Part shown: positions 49,902-58,660 of the stretch, piece after piece
Layout of the letters: every line of letters begins with the position of its first letter
Numbering within the stretch: position 1 is the stretch's first letter
Source: Nocardioides sp. Iso805N
GTDB taxonomy: Bacteria; Actinomycetota; Actinomycetes; Propionibacteriales; Nocardioidaceae
Assembly (NCBI RefSeq): GCF_000364605.1
Contig: NZ_KB822585.1
Location: forward strand, 51,089-115,088
DNA length: 64,000 bases
Reading direction: 5' to 3'
Notes under the pieces: model-generated
Told to the model about the DNA's origin: nothing
The model's input: the letters and a program-made list of their open reading frames with translations, nothing else
Database searches by the model: none
Translations under genes and position numbers: made by a program

Positions 49902-50369
49902 GTGCGTGAGGTAGACGTCCTGGGCGTCCGAGTCGAGATGCCCTCCAACCAGCCCCTGGTGCTCCTCCGTGAGGTGACCGGGGAGCGCTACCTGCCGATC
50001 TGGATCGGAGCTGTCGAGGCGACGGCGATCGCCTTCGCCCAGCAGGGGGTGGTGCCGCCGCGGCCGCTGACCCACGACCTGCTCAAGGACATCCTCGAGG
50101 CCACCGGCAACGAGCTCTCCGAGGTGCAGATCGTGGATGTGAAGGACGGCGTGTTCTTCGCCAACCTGGTCTTCAGCTCGGGTGTCGAGGTCTCGGCGCG
50201 TCCGTCGGACTCGATCGCCATCGCACTGCGGACCGGTGCCCGCGTGGTCTGCGCCGACGAGGTTCTGGCCGAGGCCGGCGTCGCCGTCCCGGCGGAACAG
50301 GAGGACGAGGTGGAGCGTTTCCGCGAGTTCCTCGACCAGGTCACGCCGGAGGACTTCGAGTCGCTCTGA
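49902..50369 (+). CDS. Bifunctional nuclease (BFN)-domain protein
   Basis: A 155-residue BFN/DUF151 protein: VEMPSNQPLVLLREV, YLPIWIGAVEATAIAF, RPLTHDLLKDILEATG, and RPSDSIAIALRTGA are all typical. Plant members show DNase/RNase activity; bacterial roles are unclear. Corresponds to Rv1829. GTG start set by the TAGGCT box 7 nt upstream. Confidence 0.93.
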   Translation: MREVDVLGVRVEMPSNQPLVLLREVTGERYLPIWIGAVEATAIAFAQQGVVPPRPLTHDLLKDILEATGNELSEVQIVDVKDGVFFANLVFSSGVEVSARPSDSIAIALRTGARVVCADEVLAEAGVAVPAEQEDEVERFREFLDQVTPEDFESL

Positions 50370-50377
50370 GGGTCGCC

Positions 50378-50397
50378 CGACGTCGTGCTCGACGTCG
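50378..50397 (+). terminator. Small hairpin after the BFN gene
   Basis: CGACGTCG arms (8 bp) around the tetraloop TGCT, 9 nt after the stop codon. Confidence 0.55.
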
Positions 50398-50414
50398 TAC
50401 CAGGCGTGACCATG

Positions 50415-50437
50415 ACCCTCAACTTGAGGTTGAGGGT
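50415..50437. promoter_or_regulatory. 23-bp inverted repeat, candidate MerR operator
   Basis: ACCCTCAAC and GTTGAGGGT flank a 5-bp centre (TTGAG), giving 9-bp perfect arms in the 215-bp region before the second MerR gene. The CCTCAA/TTGAGG half-sites resemble those used by MerR-family proteins. Autoregulation or control by the neighbouring FtsR-like protein is likely. A TTGAAC hexamer at about 50486 may be a -35, but no convincing -10 accompanies it. Confidence 0.6.
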
Positions 50438-50584
50438 TGCGACACGCCGGAAGCGTCTTTGACCCGGGGCGATCGCGGTCCTACCTTGAACTGTCTCTGG
50501 TGTAACTCCACCGTTGTGCTCCACAGGGCACCACGGCTTCCCCGATCGGGTTACGCTGAACCGGAGTAGACCACGGAGGATCGC

Positions 50585-51184
50585 GTGAACGAGCACGAAC
50601 GGGAGCCAGGCCTCAGCGCCGAGGCATCCCTAGCGGCCGAGCAGGCCGAGGAGCAGGGTCTGCTCTTCAGCGATGACGTCTCGCCACTGCCGAGCGATCA
50701 GGGCTACCGCGGTCCGACCGCGTGCAATGCCGCCGGCATCACCTATCGTCAGCTCGACTACTGGGCCCGCACCGGCCTGATCGAGCCCACCATCCGCAGC
50801 GCCAGCGGCTCGGGGTCGCAGCGGCTCTACTCCTTCCGCGACATCTTGATCCTCAAGGTCATCAAGCGACTGCTGGACGCGGGCATCTCGCTGCAGCAGA
50901 TCCGAACCGCGGTCACCCACCTGCGTGAGCGCGGCACCGACGACCTGACCCGCGTCACGCTGATGAGCGACGGCGCCTCGGTCTACGAGTGCACCAGCAA
51001 CGACGAGGTCATCGACCTGCTCCAGGGCGGACAGGGCGTCTTCGGCATCGCGATCGGCGGGGTGTGGCGCGAGATCGAGGGCAGCCTCTCCGAGCTGCCG
51101 AGCGAGCGCGCCGGCGCCGACACGAGGGAGTCGACCCCGGGTGACGAGCTGGCAGCTCGACGCGCGGCACGCTCGGTCGGCTGA
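50585..51184 (+). CDS. MerR-family regulator, Rv1830-like
   Basis: A 199-residue protein with an N-terminal MerR winged helix (about 40-115: NAAGITYRQLDYWARTGLIEP, GSQRLYSFRDILILKVIKRLLDAG in part) and a helical C-terminal part (SVYECTSNDEVIDLLQGGQGVFGIAIGGVW in part). Corresponds in order to Rv1830. GGAGG precedes the GTG start. An extended inverted repeat lies 148-170 nt upstream. Its regulon is unknown; the gene just after it is gcvP. Confidence 0.9.
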   Translation: MNEHEREPGLSAEASLAAEQAEEQGLLFSDDVSPLPSDQGYRGPTACNAAGITYRQLDYWARTGLIEPTIRSASGSGSQRLYSFRDILILKVIKRLLDAGISLQQIRTAVTHLRERGTDDLTRVTLMSDGASVYECTSNDEVIDLLQGGQGVFGIAIGGVWREIEGSLSELPSERAGADTRESTPGDELAARRAARSVG

Positions 51185-51201
51185 GGCCCACCAGACATCA
51201 T

Positions 51202-51239
51202 TCCGGCCCCGGTCCGTCGATTGACGGCTCGGGGCCGGA
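51202..51239 (+). terminator. Hairpin terminator after the MerR gene
   Basis: TCCGGCCCCG and CGGGGCCGGA form a 10-bp stem, with an inner CCGTC/GACGG hairpin. The TTGACG within it may double as the -35 of the gcvP riboswitch promoter. Confidence 0.75.
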
Positions 51240-51261
51240 GTTCGTCTATCCTTGGGGTGCC

Positions 51262-51392
51262 GACAACCCGCGTGGGAGAGCTCGATCGCGAGCGCCGAAG
51301 GGGCAATTCCTCCCCGGAACCTCTCAGGCACCAGGACCACGAGGGCTGGCGACTCTGAAGTGTCATCCGCACATCTGCGCGATGTTGTGACA
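51262..51392 (+). promoter_or_regulatory. Glycine riboswitch upstream of gcvP
   Basis: The aptamer hallmarks are present in order: GTGGGAGAG (51272-51280), CGCCGAAGGGGCAA (51293-51306), and CTCTCAGGCACCAGGACCAC (51321-51340), with GTGG and CCAC closing P1. Only one complete aptamer is visible, so this is a singlet type. Downstream, TGTCA/TGACA and ACATC/GATGT (51361-51392) form an imperfect hairpin that could serve as expression platform. Glycine is expected to turn on gcvP. Confidence 0.9.
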
Positions 51393-51435
51393 GAGGGGGA
51401 GGACGACCTGACCCGTGCGTCCCCGAGGAGCCCTC

Positions 51436-54318
51436 GTGTCCGACCGCCCCACCCTTTCCGAGCTCGACGCCAGCGCCCCGTTCGTGCAGCGCCACATCGG
51501 TGTGTCCGACGACGACGCCGTCGCGATGCTCGACCGGCTCGGCTTCGGGTCGCTCGACGCTCTCATGGATGCTGCCGTCCCCGGCGGCATCCGCAGCACA
51601 GAGGCTCTCAACCTGCCGGCCCCGCTCAGCGAGCCGCAGGTCGCCGCGCTGGCTCGTGAGCTCGCCGCCAGCAACCGCCCGGGCGAGACCATGATCGGGC
51701 TCGGTTACCACGGCACGATCACGCCTGCGGTGATCCGTCGCAACGTGCTCGAGGACCCGAGCTGGTACACCGCTTACACGCCGTACCAGCCGGAGATCTC
51801 GCAGGGCCGGCTCGAGGCGCTGATCAACTTCCAGACCCTCGTCGGGGACCTGTGCGGTCTGCCGACCGCCAACGCGTCCCTCCTCGACGAGGGCACCGCG
51901 GCAGCTGAGGCGATGACGCTGGTACGCCGGGCGAACCGCAAGGCATCCGGACCGTTCGTCGTCGACGCCGACGCGTTGCCCCAGACCATCGACGTCGTCC
52001 GCACCCGCGCCGAGGCGATGGGGATCGAGGTCGTCGTCGCCGATTTGAGCGCCGGCCTGCCTGACGGCGAGCTGTGTGGCGTGCTGATCCAGTATCCCGG
52101 CGCTTCCGGAGCCGTGCTCGACCCGCGTGCTGTCATCGCAGCCGCCCACGAGCGCAACGCTCTCGCCGTGGTCGCAGCCGACCTGCTCGCGCTCACCCTG
52201 CTCGAGGCCCCCGGCGCGCTCGGCGCCGATGTCGTGATCGGCTCCTCGCAGCGCTTCGGCGTCCCGCTCTTCTACGGGGGCCCGCACGCCGGCTACATGG
52301 CCGTCTCCGCCGGTCTGGAGCGGCACATCCCGGGCCGCCTCGTCGGTGTCTCGGTCGACGCCGAGGGACGTCCGGCGTACCGGCTCGCCCTGCAGACGCG
52401 CGAGCAGCACATCCGCCGCGACAAGGCCACCTCCAACATCTGCACGGCGCAGGTGCTGCTAGCCGTGACCGCCTCGATGTACGCGGTCTACCACGGGCCG
52501 CAGGGCCTGGCGCAGATCGCGACCCGCACCCACCGCTACGCCGCGGTGCTGGCCGCCGGTCTTCGGGCTGCCGGGTACGAGCTGAGCAGCGAGGAGTTCT
52601 TCGACACGCTGACCGTGAAGGTGCCGGGGGTCGCCGCGGCCGTGGTCGCCAAGGCTCGCGACCTGGCCATCCACCTGCGCCACGTCGACGCCGACACCGT
52701 CGGTCTATCGACCTCGGAGACCACCACCCGCTCGACGCTGAGCAGCGTGTTCAGCGCGTTCGGGATCAGCGCCGACATTGACGAGCTCGACCGCACCACG
52801 GCCGACTCGCTGCCGTCCGACCTGCTGCGGACCACGCCGTACCTGACCCACGAGGTGTTCTCGGCGCACCACAGCGAGACCCAGATGCTGCGCTACCTGG
52901 CGCGGCTCGCCGCTCGCGACTATGCCTTGGACCGCGGCATGATCCCGCTCGGCTCGTGCACGATGAAGCTCAACGCAACCACCGAGATGGAGCCGATCTC
53001 GCTGCCCGGCTTCGCCGACCTGCATCCGTTCGTGCCGGCCGAGGATGCCGCCGGCTACGCGCGTCTGGTCGCCGAGCTGGAGGGTTGGCTCGAGGAGGTC
53101 ACCGGCTACGACCGGGTCTCCATCCAGCCCAACGCCGGCTCTCAGGGCGAGCTCGCCGGGCTGCTGGCGATCCGCGGCTACCACCGCGCCCGCGGCGAGG
53201 CGCAGCGCGACGTCTGCCTGCTGCCCGGCTCGGCGCACGGCACCAACGCCGCGTCCGCAGTGATGGCCGGCATGCGCGTGGTGGTGGTGAAGTCGGCCGA
53301 GGACGGCACCGTCGACCTCGACGACCTCCGCGCCCAGTGCGAGACCCACGCCCAGGACCTCGCCGCGATCATGGTGACCTACCCCTCGACGCACGGCGTC
53401 TACGAGGCGGGCATCACCGAGCTGTGCGAGATCGTGCACAGCCACGGCGGTCAGGTCTACATCGACGGCGCGAACTTCAACGCGCTGCTCGGCTACGCCA
53501 AGCCCGGTGAGTTCGGCGGCGACGTGTCGCACCTCAACCTGCACAAGACGTTCTGCATCCCGCACGGCGGCGGCGGTCCGGGTGTGGGACCGGTGGCGGT
53601 GCGTGCCCACCTGGCGCCGTACCTGCCCTCGCACGGGCTGCACCCGGAGGAGTCGAAGCGCGCCGGCATCGGGCCGATCTCTGCCGCGCCGTACGGCTCG
53701 GCGGGGATCCTGCCGATCTCGTGGGCCTACATCCGGCTGATGGGCGGCGCCGGCCTCACCAAGGCGACGGCCGCTGCGGTGCTCTCGGCCAACTATGTCG
53801 CCGCTCGTCTCGGCGAGTACTACCCGGTGCTCTACCGCGGCGACTCCGGCCTGGTCGCGCACGAGTGCATCCTCGACCTGCGCGAGCTGACCAAGCAGAC
53901 CGGTGTCAGCGTCGAGGATGTCGCCAAGCGACTGATCGACTACGGCTTCCACGCCCCGACGATGTCGTTCCCCGTCGCCGGCACGCTGATGGTCGAGCCG
54001 ACCGAGTCCGAGGACCTGGCGGAGCTGGACCGGTTCATCGAGGCGATGATCGCGATCCGCGGCGAGATCGACCGGGTCGCGTCGGGGGAGTGGTCGGCCG
54101 AGAACAGCGTGCTCCGCGGCGCGCCGCACACCTCGCGCGTGCTGGTCGGTGACTGGGACCGCCCCTACTCCCGTGAGGAGGCGGTCTTCCCCCAGGGCAT
54201 CCCTGGGCTCAACTCCGCCGCCGACAAGTACTGGCCCCCGGTCGCCCGGATCGACAACGCGTACGGCGACCGCAACCTGGTCTGCGCCTGCCCGCCGCCG
54301 GAGGCATTCGCCGAGTAG
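51436..54318 (+). CDS. gcvP: Glycine dehydrogenase (decarboxylating), P protein
   Basis: A 960-residue single-chain P protein, fused N- and C-terminal halves, which decarboxylates glycine and loads the aminomethyl group onto GcvH. N-terminal FVQRHIGVSDDD, IGLGYHGTITP and YTPYQPEISQGRLEALINFQ in part; C-terminal half MIPLGSCTMKLN and PLP lysine K704 in LNLHKTFCIPHGGGGPG. The GTG at 51436 has GAGGAG 5-7 nt upstream and is preferred over GTG 51415. No gcvT or gcvL is in the window. Confidence 0.96.
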   Translation: MSDRPTLSELDASAPFVQRHIGVSDDDAVAMLDRLGFGSLDALMDAAVPGGIRSTEALNLPAPLSEPQVAALARELAASNRPGETMIGLGYHGTITPAVIRRNVLEDPSWYTAYTPYQPEISQGRLEALINFQTLVGDLCGLPTANASLLDEGTAAAEAMTLVRRANRKASGPFVVDADALPQTIDVVRTRAEAMGIEVVVADLSAGLPDGELCGVLIQYPGASGAVLDPRAVIAAAHERNALAVVAADLLALTLLEAPGALGADVVIGSSQRFGVPLFYGGPHAGYMAVSAGLERHIPGRLVGVSVDAEGRPAYRLALQTREQHIRRDKATSNICTAQVLLAVTASMYAVYHGPQGLAQIATRTHRYAAVLAAGLRAAGYELSSEEFFDTLTVKVPGVAAAVVAKARDLAIHLRHVDADTVGLSTSETTTRSTLSSVFSAFGISADIDELDRTTADSLPSDLLRTTPYLTHEVFSAHHSETQMLRYLARLAARDYALDRGMIPLGSCTMKLNATTEMEPISLPGFADLHPFVPAEDAAGYARLVAELEGWLEEVTGYDRVSIQPNAGSQGELAGLLAIRGYHRARGEAQRDVCLLPGSAHGTNAASAVMAGMRVVVVKSAEDGTVDLDDLRAQCETHAQDLAAIMVTYPSTHGVYEAGITELCEIVHSHGGQVYIDGANFNALLGYAKPGEFGGDVSHLNLHKTFCIPHGGGGPGVGPVAVRAHLAPYLPSHGLHPEESKRAGIGPISAAPYGSAGILPISWAYIRLMGGAGLTKATAAAVLSANYVAARLGEYYPVLYRGDSGLVAHECILDLRELTKQTGVSVEDVAKRLIDYGFHAPTMSFPVAGTLMVEPTESEDLAELDRFIEAMIAIRGEIDRVASGEWSAENSVLRGAPHTSRVLVGDWDRPYSREEAVFPQGIPGLNSAADKYWPPVARIDNAYGDRNLVCACPPPEAFAE

Positions 54319-54330
54319 CTCGAAGAGTCA

Positions 54331-54412
54331 CTTTCTGCGGGTCGAGAGGTCACTTCTTGCGGTGTGAGTGTCCACGTGGATGGACACTCAACCTGCGGAA
54401 AGTGACCTCTCG
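54331..54412. repeat. Nested inverted/direct repeat between convergent genes, probable terminator
   Basis: Outer arms CGAGAGGTCACTT (54343-54355) and its complement (54400-54412), 13 bp, enclose a second perfect hairpin, TGAGTGTCCA (54365-54374) with its complement (54381-54390). In addition GTCACTT.CTGCGG-like sequence is directly repeated at the left edge and recurs inverted at the right. It lies exactly between convergent gcvP and sbcC and looks like an extragenic palindromic element acting as bidirectional terminator. Confidence 0.8.
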
Positions 54413-54422
54413 GCCTGGGGGT

Positions 54423-57362
54423 TCAGTGCACGGCGAGGGTGGACCCGGTGCGGGACTTGGCGACCCGCAGCTGGGTGGGGATCCGGTCACGGAGCTCACC
54501 GACGTGACTGACGACGCCGACGACCCGGCCGCCATCGCGCAGACCGTCGAGGACGGCCATCACATCGTCCAGCGTCTCGGCGTCGAGTGAACCGAAGCCC
54601 TCGTCGACGAAGAGCGTGTCGAGCATCGCTCCACCGGCCTCCTGGGTGATCACGTCGGCCAGGCCGAGGGCCAGCGCCAGCGAGACCACGAACGTCTCGC
54701 CGCCCGACAGCGTCGCCGGGTCACGGGTCTCACCCGACCAGTCGTCGCGCACCAGCAGCGCCAGGCCGCCGCGGCGGTCGCCGGCGCCACGGGCTGCGGT
54801 GTGCTCGAGCTGGTAGCGCTGGTCGCTCATCGAGGAGAGCCGCTCGTTGGCAGCGGCCACCACCTGGGTCAACCGGTAGGCGACGACGTAGGCGGACAGG
54901 GACATCTGCAATCGATTGTCGGCACTCTTGCCCTCCGCGAACGACGCCAGCCGGGTAGCGACCTCGAGCTCGCCGCGCAGCGGCGCCCAGGCGCCCAAAC
55001 CTTCGTCGAGCTCGTCGCGCAGCTTGGCCAGCCGGGCGAGCGCGGCGGTGCAGCGCGCGACCGCGGCCTGAGCACTGCTCATCGTGCGCAGCGCGGTCTC
55101 GTGCGTGCTCGTCAGGGCCGGCACGTCGGGGAGCGGGCGATCGCCGAGGCTTTCGGCATCCGGCTCAGCCAGGACCGACGTGACCACGGCCAGGCGGCGC
55201 TCGTGGCGCTTGAGCCGGGCGGTGAGGCTCTCGATCTCCTGCGCCGGGATCTCGGCGGCAGCGACCGCGTCTGCGTCCTCGAAGCCTGCGTCGGTCAGCG
55301 CGTGCGCGAGCGCCCGCTCTGCCTCGCTGCGAGCACTGGCGGCGCGATCGCGAGCCTCAATGGCCTCGACCAAGGCGGCGCCGGCGTGGGCGGCCTGCTC
55401 GCGATGGGCGAGGAGGCCAGCGATCGATGTGATGGCGGCGCCGTCGGCAACCGTGGTCGCAGCGGCGAGCGCCTCCGCAAGCGAGGCATCCAGGGTCACG
55501 TGCTCACGGCCCAGCGCGGCGAGCGCTGCCTCCGCGGCGGCTGCCTGCGCGCTCGCCTCGGTCATTCGCGTGCTGTCGGCCTCGGCGGTGCGGCTGGCTG
55601 CGGCGAGACCGCGCTCCACGTCGGAGGCGGTGGCGGCAAGGGTCCGGGCGTCGGCGAGGTCGGACAGGACGCCGTCCCGTTCGGGATCGGGGCCGGCCTG
55701 CTCCCGCGTGAGGGTGAGGCGGGTCTCGAGGTCACGCACCTCAAGCCCGCGGAGGTGCTCGACGGCGCTGGCGTCGTCGGCTGCCTTCTGGGCGGCCTTC
55801 TCCGCTTCGGCATCCGGGGCGTCGGCGGAGGGCGTGGCCTTGTCCGGGTGCTCGGCCGAGCCACAGACGGGGCAGCAGCCTCCCACGGCCAGGGCACCGG
55901 CGAGCTCGGCCGCCATGCTGTCCAGCCGAGCAGCACGTACGTCGAGGGCGTTGCCGCGCAGCTCCTGAGCCCCACTGCGTGCTGCGGCGTGTGCTTCCTT
56001 CGCCTCGGCGAGGGCGATCCGCAGACGGTCGGCCTCGGCGTAGGCGCCGGCGCGCACGCTCAGCGTGTCGACCACGGCACCGGCACGTCGAGCGGCCTCC
56101 AAGGAGGATCGCAGCTCGTCGATGCGGGCCGGTGCCGCTTGCGTCCGGGCCCTGAGGGTGGCGATCTCGGCGGACAGACGCTCGTGTGCTGCGGTGGCGC
56201 GGCCGAGCTCGACCGCCACGGCATCGCGACGTGCCTCCTGGGGCAGGAGTGCCTGCGCTGCGTCGACCAGCCGGATCAGCTCGCGCTGCGTGGCGCGGGC
56301 CTCGACGAGTGGTGCGTCGGCAGGAGTCGTGGTCAGGCAGGCTTCGTGCTGGGCGCGCGCCCGCTCGGCGAGCCTGCGCACCGGGGTCACCGTCGCGGCT
56401 CGGCGGGCCGCCTCCACCCGGGCGGCGATGGTGTCGATCTCCTCAGCCTCGGCGACGAGCTCGGCATGCTCGCGCACGGCGGCGTCGTGCCGCAGGCGGC
56501 GGTTCACGAAAGCCCGAGCCTGGTCCAGCGCGTCGCGCGCCTGCGCCTCGGCGCCGACGGCATCCGCTGCCACGGCACAGGCGGCGACGTGGTCCTCGTG
56601 CAGCTGCTTCCCGATCCCCTCGACCCAGCCGATCATGGCGCCGTCGCCGGCAGGCAGGGTCAGGTCGGCGAGCTCCCAGTCATCGGGAAGTGGCGATGCG
56701 GTGGCCTCGCTGATCCGGCTGACCGCGTCCGCGACCCGCTGGTTGAGGCCCTCGCTGCGTCGACGCAGCGAGAGCCGGTGCTCGCGCAGCCAGCGCTCGA
56801 CGTCGTTGAACCGCTCGGTGCGGAAGAGACGCTGGAGGAGCTCCTTGCGCTCCTCGGACCTCGCCCGCAGGAAGGACTGGAACCGCCCCTGCGGGAGAAG
56901 GGCGACCTGGGTGAACTGGGTGAGCGTCATGCCGAGCAGGTCGGTGATCAGGTGGCCGGCCTCGTCGAGTCGCGTGGTGTGGGTGGTCCAGCCGTCGGCA
57001 CGCTGCTCCTGCACCACCACCGCGGCCTGCTCGGTGGTGGATCCCGTGCCGCGCTTCTTGGGGCGGTCCCAGGCGGGGGAGCGGCCGATCCGGAAGCGGC
57101 GGCCGGCCAGCGTCGCCTCCAACACGACCCGGGGTGCGACACCGGGCGCGGCCTGGTCGCAGCGCAGCCTCTTCGCGGAGGCGCGGTCGCCGGGAACATC
57201 GCCGTACAGAGCGAAGCAGATCGCGTCCAGCACGCTGGTCTTGCCGGCGCCGGTCGGCCCGGAGAGCAGGAACAGGCCGGCCGAGGAGAGCCGGTCCAGG
57301 TCGACGGTGACGGTCTCGGCGAACGGACCGAAGGCGGTGATCTCGAGGTGGTGCAGGCGCAT
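54423..57362 (-). CDS. sbcC: Exonuclease subunit SbcC (Rad50-like SMC ATPase)
   Basis: A 979-residue protein: N-terminal ATPase half with Walker A GPTGAGKT (35-42) and LLPQGRFQSFLRA, long alanine/arginine/glutamate-rich coiled coils, a zinc hook CPVC near residue 500, and a C-terminal half with LSGGETFVVSLALALGLADV (signature) and LFVDEGFGSLD (Walker B). With SbcD it forms a nuclease processing hairpins and DNA ends. Its start overlaps the sbcD stop by one base (TGATG). Confidence 0.95.
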   Translation of the reverse strand: MRLHHLEITAFGPFAETVTVDLDRLSSAGLFLLSGPTGAGKTSVLDAICFALYGDVPGDRASAKRLRCDQAAPGVAPRVVLEATLAGRRFRIGRSPAWDRPKKRGTGSTTEQAAVVVQEQRADGWTTHTTRLDEAGHLITDLLGMTLTQFTQVALLPQGRFQSFLRARSEERKELLQRLFRTERFNDVERWLREHRLSLRRRSEGLNQRVADAVSRISEATASPLPDDWELADLTLPAGDGAMIGWVEGIGKQLHEDHVAACAVAADAVGAEAQARDALDQARAFVNRRLRHDAAVREHAELVAEAEEIDTIAARVEAARRAATVTPVRRLAERARAQHEACLTTTPADAPLVEARATQRELIRLVDAAQALLPQEARRDAVAVELGRATAAHERLSAEIATLRARTQAAPARIDELRSSLEAARRAGAVVDTLSVRAGAYAEADRLRIALAEAKEAHAAARSGAQELRGNALDVRAARLDSMAAELAGALAVGGCCPVCGSAEHPDKATPSADAPDAEAEKAAQKAADDASAVEHLRGLEVRDLETRLTLTREQAGPDPERDGVLSDLADARTLAATASDVERGLAAASRTAEADSTRMTEASAQAAAAEAALAALGREHVTLDASLAEALAAATTVADGAAITSIAGLLAHREQAAHAGAALVEAIEARDRAASARSEAERALAHALTDAGFEDADAVAAAEIPAQEIESLTARLKRHERRLAVVTSVLAEPDAESLGDRPLPDVPALTSTHETALRTMSSAQAAVARCTAALARLAKLRDELDEGLGAWAPLRGELEVATRLASFAEGKSADNRLQMSLSAYVVAYRLTQVVAAANERLSSMSDQRYQLEHTAARGAGDRRGGLALLVRDDWSGETRDPATLSGGETFVVSLALALGLADVITQEAGGAMLDTLFVDEGFGSLDAETLDDVMAVLDGLRDGGRVVGVVSHVGELRDRIPTQLRVAKSRTGSTLAVH

Positions 57363-58576
57363 CAGAAGAGCACCTCCGCCCATTCCTCCTCGACCGACGC
57401 GGCGCCGGCGCCGACGAGCACGTCGACATCCGTGTCCTCACAGCAGTCGTCCACGGCACGGCCCAGCAGGGCGAGCTCACCCTCCGAGGCGGGCGCGCCG
57501 CGCAGCTCGGCGACGAAGTCGGCCACCAGGTCCCGGTCGCGGCGCATCGGGCCGTGTCCCTGCGGCAGTGCTCCGACCACGGGCGCCGTCGACTCGAAAC
57601 CGAGCAGCAGGGTGTGCGGGAAACGTCGGCGCAGCCTCTCCATCGCCTGGCTGGGGCGCACCGGGTCGGTCAGCGTGACCTGCACCCACGAGCCCTCGTG
57701 GACGGCCAGGGCAGGGTCGGCGAGCAGGGTCTCCAGGTCGCCGCGCAGCAGCGCCAGCTCGCGGGGGACCGGCGCCTCGACGAACTCCGCGTGGCTGACA
57801 CCGTCGGCACCCAGCTCGACCAGCCAGGAGCCCTTGCGGTGGCTCGCCTCGGAGAACGAGTAGGCCAGCGGCGAGCCGCTGTAGCGGATCGTCTCGCTGA
57901 GCGTGTGGCGGCCGTGCAGGTGGCCGAGAGCGGCATAGGAGACGCCGTCGAAGACCGAGGTCGGCACGATCGAGACGCCACCGACGGAGATGTCACGCTC
58001 GGAGTCGCTCGGCTGCACCGGCTCCTCGGCGCGGCCGGCCACGAAGGCGTGCGCCAGCACCACCGAGCGGGCGCCGCCGCGACGGGTGAGGTCCTCGCGG
58101 ACCCTTCGCATCGCCTCGCCGAGTGCGGCGGCGTGGGAGCGTGCAGCGAGCTGCCAGGGCTCGCGCACGGTGTCGGGATCCAGGTAGGGGATGCCGTAGA
58201 CGGCCACCGGCCCGTGCTCGTCCTCCAGCATGATCGGCGCAGCCGCGCGGGAGGCGTCGGTGCGGATGAAGACCCCGGCCGCATCGATCAGGTCCGAGCC
58301 GAAGCCGAGCCGGTGGGCCGAGTCGTGGTTGCCGCTGGTGAGCACCACCTTGGCCCGCGAAGCTGCCAGCCGGGCCAGCGTCTCCGAGGCCAGCCGAACC
58401 GCGTCCACCTGCGGGAGCGCCCGGTCGTAGATGTCGCCGGCGACGACGACCAGGTCGACCCGCTCACGCTCGACCACCTCGAGCAGGTGGTCGACGAAGA
58501 CGCCCTGGTGGGTGAGCATGCCCTCCCGGTGGAAGGACCTCCCCAGGTGCCAGTCGGAGGTGTGCAGGATCCGCAT
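57362..58576 (-). CDS. sbcD: Exonuclease subunit SbcD (Mre11-like nuclease)
   Basis: A 404-residue metallophosphoesterase. The five phosphoesterase motifs are visible: DWHLG (8-12), GDIYDR, TSGNHDS, HAFVAG, and GHLHGRH. C-terminal capping domain follows. The start is ATG at 58576, because TAGGTT lies exactly 7 nt upstream, suggesting a leaderless mRNA; the longer frame at 58600 would cross this box. Pairs with the SbcC gene downstream. Confidence 0.94.
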   Translation of the reverse strand: MRILHTSDWHLGRSFHREGMLTHQGVFVDHLLEVVERERVDLVVVAGDIYDRALPQVDAVRLASETLARLAASRAKVVLTSGNHDSAHRLGFGSDLIDAAGVFIRTDASRAAAPIMLEDEHGPVAVYGIPYLDPDTVREPWQLAARSHAAALGEAMRRVREDLTRRGGARSVVLAHAFVAGRAEEPVQPSDSERDISVGGVSIVPTSVFDGVSYAALGHLHGRHTLSETIRYSGSPLAYSFSEASHRKGSWLVELGADGVSHAEFVEAPVPRELALLRGDLETLLADPALAVHEGSWVQVTLTDPVRPSQAMERLRRRFPHTLLLGFESTAPVVGALPQGHGPMRRDRDLVADFVAELRGAPASEGELALLGRAVDDCCEDTDVDVLVGAGAASVEEEWAEVLF

Positions 58577-58583
58577 GGAAGAG

Positions 58584-58589
58584 AACCTA
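58584..58589 (-). promoter_or_regulatory. TAGGTT -10 box, leaderless start of sbcD
   Basis: On the minus strand TAGGTT lies 7 nt before the sbcD ATG, matching the spacing of the other TANNNT-start pairs in the window. Confidence 0.55.
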
Positions 58590-58660
58590 GAAGGGACCAC
58601 TGACAGTCTGGGTGACCCACGCCGGACGTGACCGAGATGGCACCCGGAGCGGGCCGATCC

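Noticed and set aside
51341..51360. Second glycine aptamer downstream of the first
   Set aside because: Only a short GGCGACTCTGAAG-like stretch is seen; the conserved core of a second aptamer is missing.
54801..57863. Plus-strand open frame of about 1,000 codons opposite sbcC
   Set aside because: Glycine/arginine-rich translation with no recognisable domain, overlapping a full SbcC with Walker motifs and zinc hook.
54423..58576. SbcCD plus HNH nuclease as a phage-defence island
   Set aside because: sbcC/sbcD are ordinary repair genes and the DUF222-HNH gene is a common multicopy family, with housekeeping genes between them and no defence-type partners.
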